From assembly GCA_025965775.1 (NCBI GenBank), contig JAOPWG010000047.1, forward strand, positions 1-8,352: 8,352 bases of DNA, in the 5' to 3' direction. Position 1 is the first letter of the stretch, and every line of letters starts with the position of its first letter. Positions 5,457 through 8,352 of this stretch are shown here, in pieces. This DNA is from Modestobacter sp. GTDB taxonomy: Bacteria > Actinomycetota > Actinomycetes > Mycobacteriales > Geodermatophilaceae. The notes beneath the pieces were generated by a model. The model was given only the letters and a program-made list of their open reading frames with translations. It searched no databases and had not been told where the DNA came from. Both the position numbers and the translations under genes were made by a program.

Positions 5457-5546
5457 TCAGCGCCGCCGGCGGAACGGCCCGGTGGTGGCGAAGACGTAGC
5501 CGGGGTCGGCGGAGCTGCCGTCGCCCTGGATGTCTACCGTCGGCCG
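5457..5546 (-). pseudogene. Orphan C-terminal coding remnant, minus strand
   Basis: Read on the minus strand, the last 29 codons before a TGA at 5457-5459 have G or C at the third position in 28 cases and encode a protein-like tail, including QGDGSSADPGYVFATTGPF and a run of four Arg. The two plus-strand neighbours do not code here, and the in-frame plus reading has poor third-position GC. Upstream on the minus strand the frame runs into the antisense of the next gene with no nearby start, so this would be a 3' fragment whose body was lost. I cannot name the family. Chance composition is possible. Confidence 0.35.
5535..5540 (+). promoter_or_regulatory. -10 hexamer of a leaderless phosphatase-fold gene
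   Basis: TACCGT (TANNNT pattern) ends six bases before the ATG at 5547, with no ribosome site between. It supports the ATG start over an open frame that extends back to a GTG at 5451. Confidence 0.4.
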
Positions 5547-6335
5547 ATGCGGGTCGGGACGCTCAACCTCGCCTCCGGGCGGGACGCCACGGGCCGCTCG
5601 GTGGACGCCGCGGGGCTGCGGTCCGCGCTGGCCGGGCTGGACGTCGACGTGCTCGCCGTCCAGGAGATCGACGTCCGCCAGCCGCGCTCGCACCGGCTCT
5701 GCCAGCCTGCCGAGGTGGCGGCTGCGCTCGGGGCGGTCGACTGGCGTTTCGCCGCGGCGGTCGACGGCACCCCCGACCCGTTCCGGAGCTGGCAGCCGGT
5801 CGACCCCCCGGTGCTGGCCGGTCCGCACGACCCCCCGGACGGCCCGCGCTACGGCATCGCGCTGTTCTCCCGGCTGCCGGTGCGGCGCTGGTCGGTGGAG
5901 GCGCTGGGTGCCGGGCGGGCGCGGCTGCCGATCCACGCCCCCGACCCGCGCACCGGCCGGGGCCGCTGGTGGTGGTTCCCCGACGAACCGCGCCTGGCCC
6001 TGGCGGCCGAGCTGGACGGGTGCACCGTCGTCGGTACGCACCTGTCCTTCGCCCCACACACCGCCGTCCGCCAGTTGGTGCGGCTGCGCCGCTGGGCGCA
6101 GCGCCTGCCGGGCCCGGTCGTGCTGGCCGGCGACCTCAACCTCGTCGGGCCGGTGCCGGCGACGGTGTTCGGCGCCCCACGGCTGGTCAGCGAGCCGACC
6201 TACCCGGCCCCCGCACCGCGGGTGCAGTTCGACCACGTGCTCGGCCCGGCGACGCTGAGGCCGCAGTGCCCCGAGGTGCGGCAGCTCGCGCTGGGCGACC
6301 ACCGCCTGGTCGCGGTGACCGTCAGCCCGCAGTGA
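5547..6335 (+). CDS. Endonuclease/exonuclease/phosphatase (EEP) family protein
   Basis: A 262-residue metal-dependent phosphodiesterase or phosphatase of the DNase I/exonuclease III fold. All family landmarks are present in order: Asn7 in MRVGTLNLAS, Glu40 in LAVQEID, Tyr102 in RYGIALFSR, His165 in GTHLS, Asp196 and Asn198 in GDLN, Asp229-His230 in VQFDHVL, and Asp251-His252 in GDHRLV. It has no signal peptide or membrane segment, so it should act in the cytoplasm. Substrates in the family range from nucleic acids to phosphoinositides and nucleotides and cannot be chosen here. The ATG sits exactly at the conserved first strand. Its 3' end overlaps the convergent Pr6Pr remnant by 14 bases, and no terminator is seen there. 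Confidence 0.88.
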   Translation: MRVGTLNLASGRDATGRSVDAAGLRSALAGLDVDVLAVQEIDVRQPRSHRLCQPAEVAAALGAVDWRFAAAVDGTPDPFRSWQPVDPPVLAGPHDPPDGPRYGIALFSRLPVRRWSVEALGAGRARLPIHAPDPRTGRGRWWWFPDEPRLALAAELDGCTVVGTHLSFAPHTAVRQLVRLRRWAQRLPGPVVLAGDLNLVGPVPATVFGAPRLVSEPTYPAPAPRVQFDHVLGPATLRPQCPEVRQLALGDHRLVAVTVSPQ

Positions 6336-6687
6336 CCGCGTCCCGGCGGGCGGTGCCGGGCAGCCGCCGGTCCACCGCACGGAAGGCCAGCAGGAACAGC
6401 AGCGCGAGCAGGACGACGAACGCCAGGTTGCGCAGCGCGACGGCGTAGCACAGATCGCCGACGTCGAGGAACCCGTACGCGTACCAGCCGCTGACCGCGC
6501 CGTGGGCCAGCGTGTACCCGATCCAGAGCACCGGCCAGAGCAGCGCCCAGGCCACCGTCGCGCCGGTGGTCCGCGGCCGCGGCCCGAACACCAGCCACAG
6601 CACCGACGTCGCCACCGGGGAGTCGTAGTGCCGCCCGGCGTTGCTCCACCGGCCCAGCCCCTCGGGGTGATCGGTCGGGGCGAGGAG
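6322..6687 (-). pseudogene. 5'-truncated Pr6Pr-like membrane protein
   Basis: The minus-strand frame from just after an in-frame TGA (6688-6690) encodes about 121 residues that match the C-terminal half of Pr6Pr-type membrane proteins. They comprise a His-Tyr-x-Ser-Pro segment, SVLWLVFGPR, a helix around WALLWPVLWIGYTLAHGAVSGW, the Tyr-x-Tyr-x-Phe-Leu-Asp-Val motif, and a last helix LRNLAFVVLLALLFLLAF. Complete members have about 200 residues and six helices; only two to three are left. The region where the other half should be holds the end of the NUDIX gene. A GTG at 6615 could still start a 97-residue peptide, but no ribosome site precedes it. A shortened functional variant is possible; a decayed gene is more likely. 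Confidence 0.6.
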
Positions 6688-6723
6688 TCACCCCGGCATC
6701 TTCGGCTGCGGACGCCCCGGAGG

Positions 6724-7206
6724 TCAGGTGAGCAGGGAGCGGAGGGCGGGCAGGGAAGCGGCGAAGCCAGGGTGCAGCGGGACGTCGGCCAGCGCGGCCA
6801 GCGGGAACCAGCCGGCCGCGACGCTCTCCGGGTTCAGCCGCAGCGCCGCCGGGTCGAGCAGTCCGGACGGCGTGGCCAGCACCGTGGTGTAGCTCCAGCC
6901 GCCGTGGTCGTCGACCGACTCCGCCCCCAGGACGACGTCGTCCCGGCGCAGCCCGAGCTCCTCGCCGGCCTCGCGCAGCGCCCCCTCGGCCGGCGGCTCA
7001 GCCGGGTGCAGGGCCCCGCCGGGGGTGCCCCAGGTGCCTCCGTGGTGCGACCACTCCACCCGCAGCTGGAGCAGCAGCTCGACGCCGTCCGGGCCGGGTC
7101 GGTGCAGGAGCAGCCCGGCGGCGCCGGCCAGCCCCCAGTGCCGGTGGCCGAGGGCGCAGGTCGTCCACCCGTCGGTCGGCGAGCGCCCGGTCGTGAGGGC
7201 GGTCAT
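6724..7206 (-). CDS. NUDIX hydrolase
   Basis: A 160-residue cytoplasmic pyrophosphohydrolase that cleaves nucleoside diphosphates linked to another group. The Nudix box is canonical at 64-86: Gly64, Glu70, then REAGEELGL (78-86) with the metal-binding Glu residues 79, 82 and 83. Before it come the beta segment GAAGLLL (28-34) and WSHHGGTWGTPGG (52-64), a form common in actinobacterial Nudix proteins. The N-terminal CALGHRHWG (17-25) carries Cys17, His21 and His23. The substrate is not predictable. The ATG at 7206 has no ribosome site but overlaps the stop of a 16-codon ORF as ATGA, so translation may be coupled. An open frame reads further back to 7386, but it crosses the intergenic palindrome and shows no conserved sequence. 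Confidence 0.9.
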   Translation of the reverse strand: MTALTTGRSPTDGWTTCALGHRHWGLAGAAGLLLHRPGPDGVELLLQLRVEWSHHGGTWGTPGGALHPAEPPAEGALREAGEELGLRRDDVVLGAESVDDHGGWSYTTVLATPSGLLDPAALRLNPESVAAGWFPLAALADVPLHPGFAASLPALRSLLT

Positions 7207-7253
7207 GAGGCGGGCAGCCCACGGGTGCGGAGGCCCCAGGTCCGGTCGGCCAT
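7203..7253 (-). CDS. Possible 16-codon leader peptide coupled to the NUDIX gene
   Basis: An ATG at 7253 on the minus strand opens a short ORF, MADRTWGLRTRGLPAS, whose TGA overlaps the NUDIX ATG by the four bases ATGA. GAGG lies eight bases upstream of it, while the NUDIX start has no ribosome site of its own. This is the usual geometry of translational coupling. The peptide shows no run of one amino acid that would suggest attenuation. It could also be chance in ORF-rich GC DNA. Confidence 0.35.
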   Translation of the reverse strand: MADRTWGLRTRGLPAS

Positions 7254-7318
7254 GGCGGTCGCCTCGCCGTCCTCTCGTCGTCAGCCGGTGCTCGTGCCCG
7301 CAGAGTCTGCCCCGGCCG

Positions 7319-7361
7319 GTGGAGTGCCGGAGCGCAGGTCCCCTGCGCTGTGGCACTCCAC
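7319..7361. repeat. 43-bp near-perfect inverted repeat upstream of the NIPSNAP gene
   Basis: Two 20-base arms (7319-7338 and 7342-7361) surround the three bases TCC. Eighteen positions pair perfectly; the other two are a G-T and a G-G opposition at the same place in each arm. The outer halves are GTGGAGTGCC / GGCACTCCAC and the inner halves AGCGCAGG / CCTGCGCT. It lies in the 172-bp divergent gap between the NUDIX and NIPSNAP starts, ends 17 bases before the NIPSNAP GTG, and would cover the -35 region of that gene. It could be an operator, a cruciform or a leader hairpin. Confidence 0.9.
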
Positions 7362-7366
7362 TCAGG

Positions 7367-7372
7367 CAGGAT
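7367..7372 (+). promoter_or_regulatory. Possible -10 hexamer of the NIPSNAP gene
   Basis: CAGGAT keeps the A2 and T6 of the -10 pattern and ends six bases before the GTG at 7379. The overlapping GCAGG (7366-7370) could instead act as a weak ribosome site at eight-base spacing. The -35 position would fall inside the right arm of the palindrome. Confidence 0.3.
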
Positions 7373-7378
7373 GGGGCC

Positions 7379-7678
7379 GTGAGCACCGTGCAGCTGCGTC
7401 GTTACCAGATCGAGCCCGGCCGGATGGCCGACTTCCTCGCCTGGTTCCCGGACCTGGCCCCCGTCCGCGCCCAGTACGGCTTCCAGCTGTTGTTCGCCTA
7501 CGCCGACGAGGCGAACGACACCTTCACCTGGGCGGTCGAGCACGACGGCGACGAGGCGACCTTCCGCGAGGTGGAGGCCACCTACAACGCCTCCCCCGAG
7601 CGGGCGAAGGTGTTCGAGACCTTCCCGAAGTGCGTCGCCGACATGGAGGTCGGCTTCGTGCGCAACGTGCTGGCCTGA
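7379..7678 (+). CDS. NIPSNAP-family small protein
   Basis: A 99-residue single-domain protein of the dimeric alpha/beta-barrel (NIPSNAP / antibiotic-monooxygenase-like) fold. It opens with STVQLRRYQIEPGRMADFLAW (2-22), the typical first strand and helix, continues with YGFQLLFAYADEANDTFTWAVEHD (33-56), and ends with an exposed-strand motif, VGFVRNVLA (91-99). A mid-helix FREVEATYNASPE (62-74) fits the family. Members of this fold bind small hydrophobic molecules or heme, and many have no known reaction; none can be assigned here. The GTG start is set by the conserved first strand. The gene stands alone behind the 43-bp palindrome, and a decayed copy of its 5' end lies downstream. Confidence 0.8.
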   Translation: MSTVQLRRYQIEPGRMADFLAWFPDLAPVRAQYGFQLLFAYADEANDTFTWAVEHDGDEATFREVEATYNASPERAKVFETFPKCVADMEVGFVRNVLA

Positions 7679-7704
7679 GGGTCGCTCGACTGCACCGGCT
7701 CGAC

Positions 7705-7783
7705 AGCGCGGCGCCCACGTCGCTGGGACTCCACCGACATGGCGCCGTGGGCACGGTGCAGCTGCGCCGCCCGCAGATCGGCT
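7705..7783 (+). pseudogene. Decayed duplicate of the NIPSNAP 5' region
   Basis: Bases 7739-7779 match 7371-7411 (last promoter bases and first 11 codons of the NIPSNAP gene) at 33 of 41 positions without a gap. Read as protein the copy gives VGTVQLRRPQI against MSTVQLRRYQI. Further upstream GGGACTCCAC (7725-7734) matches GGCACTCCAC of the palindrome's right arm, after a five-base deletion, and AGCG/CGCT remnants of the inner arms sit at 7705-7708 and 7721-7724. Past 7783 the similarity stops and the sequence becomes the 3' end of the minus-strand gene. It fills most of the 134-bp gap 7679-7812. Confidence 0.65.
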
Positions 7784-7812
7784 TCGCGACCTCCGCGATC
7801 CGGGCGGTCAGG

Positions 7813-8352
7813 TCAGTGGGCGCCGCCGCAGCACTCGTGCGGGAACTCCACCTCGAACGGCTGGAACACCCCGCCCGCGGCCTGCTCGACCAGCAGGGTG
7901 AGCCGCCCGCGCGCCCGCGTCGGCCGCAGGAAGCCGGCCGTGTCGACGACGGCGTCCGCCGCCACGGGGCCACCGAACCCGACGACCTCGTCGATCGCCG
8001 TGCCCGCCACCAGGTCACCGGCGCGCACCCGTCCCCGCACCCCGGCCTGACCGGGGAACCGGACACAGCGCCCCGCGGCCCCCGTCCGGGCCTCGCGCAA
8101 CGCCACCAGGGCCGGTCCGGGGCCGCTGTCGGACCCGGCCGTGACGACCGGGCCCCCCAGCGCGCGGGCGAGCGCGTCCCGGGTCTCCTCGGGGGCGATC
8201 GGTTCCCCGGTCAGCCGCAGCGCGACGCCGGTGCGCGGCGACGCGGCGGAGCGGTCCACGTGGGTGCAGACCAGCTCCGCCGCGGCGCCGGACCCGGCCA
8301 GCGCCGAGTCGACCGCCGCCAGCAGGTGGGCGTCCGGGACGACGTCGGGCCC
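7813..8352 (-). CDS. Unknown protein with Cys/His C-terminal tail (N-terminus beyond right edge)
   Basis: The 179 C-terminal residues visible here are soluble and rich in Ala, Val and Gly, without membrane segments. I do not recognise a named domain. Features are a beta-rich middle (GRVRAGDLVAGTAIDEVVGFGGP), a repeated-looking VDTAGFLRP turn, a strand-rich RLTLLVEQAAGGVFQPFEV block, and the last eight residues His-Glu-Cys-Cys-Gly-Gly-Ala-His. The tail looks able to bind metal. A similar Pro-Phe-Glu-Val then Cys-Cys-His ending is familiar to me from uncharacterised actinobacterial proteins, which I could not confirm. An in-frame GTG at 8259 exists, but the frame stays open to the edge with coding-like third positions, so the true start is probably outside. 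It converges on the NIPSNAP gene. Confidence 0.65.
   Translation of the reverse strand, partial: GPDVVPDAHLLAAVDSALAGSGAAAELVCTHVDRSAASPRTGVALRLTGEPIAPEETRDALARALGGPVVTAGSDSGPGPALVALREARTGAAGRCVRFPGQAGVRGRVRAGDLVAGTAIDEVVGFGGPVAADAVVDTAGFLRPTRARGRLTLLVEQAAGGVFQPFEVEFPHECCGGAH

Noticed and set aside
5451..5546. 32-residue N-terminal extension of the EEP protein from a GTG at 5451
   Set aside because: Third-position GC is poor in this frame, the conserved first strand begins at the ATG at 5547, and a -10 hexamer lies six bases before that ATG.
6200..6691. Minus-strand frame that starts upstream of the Pr6Pr remnant and could look like its missing first half
   Set aside because: It is in a different frame, Arg/Gly/Ala-rich without hydrophobic segments, and runs into the antisense of the EEP gene, so it is not a frameshifted N-terminus.
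6694..6716. Possible terminator hairpin after the NUDIX gene (GGCGTC/GATGCC on the minus strand)
   Set aside because: Only six pairs including a wobble with a 10-base loop. It is too weak to call in this base composition.

Overview
The window is very GC-rich and its coding frames have almost only G or C at third positions. Starts are often GTG, several leaders are very short or absent, and the genes include a mycobacterial-type MenB and an actinobacterial-type alcohol dehydrogenase. All of this points to an actinobacterial chromosome. The mix of families looks like Geodermatophilaceae (Blastococcus, Geodermatophilus, Modestobacter or similar), but that is an impression from protein style and was not tested. 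There is no rRNA, tRNA, CRISPR array, transposase or phage gene.

Layout from left to right. (1) 1-732, minus: the N-terminal 244 residues of a zinc alcohol dehydrogenase that runs off the left edge. (2) 917-1504, plus: a DUF5946-like protein, separated from the dehydrogenase by a 184-bp divergent gap. (3) 1518-2147, minus: a TetR-type regulator, convergent with the DUF5946 gene. (4) 2241-2573, minus: a 110-residue unknown protein. (5) 2716-3477, plus: an MBL-fold hydrolase transcribed away from (4). (6) 3579-4469, minus: menB of menaquinone synthesis. (7) 4708-5400, plus: a six-helix acetate/succinate-type transporter divergent from menB and followed by a strong hairpin. (8) 5547-6335, plus: an endonuclease/exonuclease/phosphatase-fold protein. 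(9) 6322-6687, minus: the C-terminal remnant of a Pr6Pr-like membrane protein. (10) 6724-7206, minus: a NUDIX hydrolase preceded by a possible 16-codon leader ORF. (11) 7379-7678, plus: a 99-residue NIPSNAP-like protein just downstream of a 43-bp near-perfect palindrome. (12) 7813-8352, minus: the C-terminal part of an unknown protein ending in a Cys/His cluster, cut by the right edge.

The genes are mostly single transcription units that alternate in direction, and no multi-gene pathway is encoded here. Apart from menB and the transporter (respiratory quinone, carboxylate uptake), the content is ordinary housekeeping and accessory enzymes. I did not find a clear new multi-gene system. The most unusual structure is at the right end: a long inverted repeat abuts the NIPSNAP gene, and a decayed second copy of that gene's promoter and first codons lies 368 bp downstream. 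Two other gene remnants (a Pr6Pr C-terminus and an orphan minus-strand C-terminus at 5457-5546) show that 5.4-7.8 kb has been rearranged. Several genes also appear to have leaderless promoters, with a -10-like hexamer 6 to 8 bases before the start codon.
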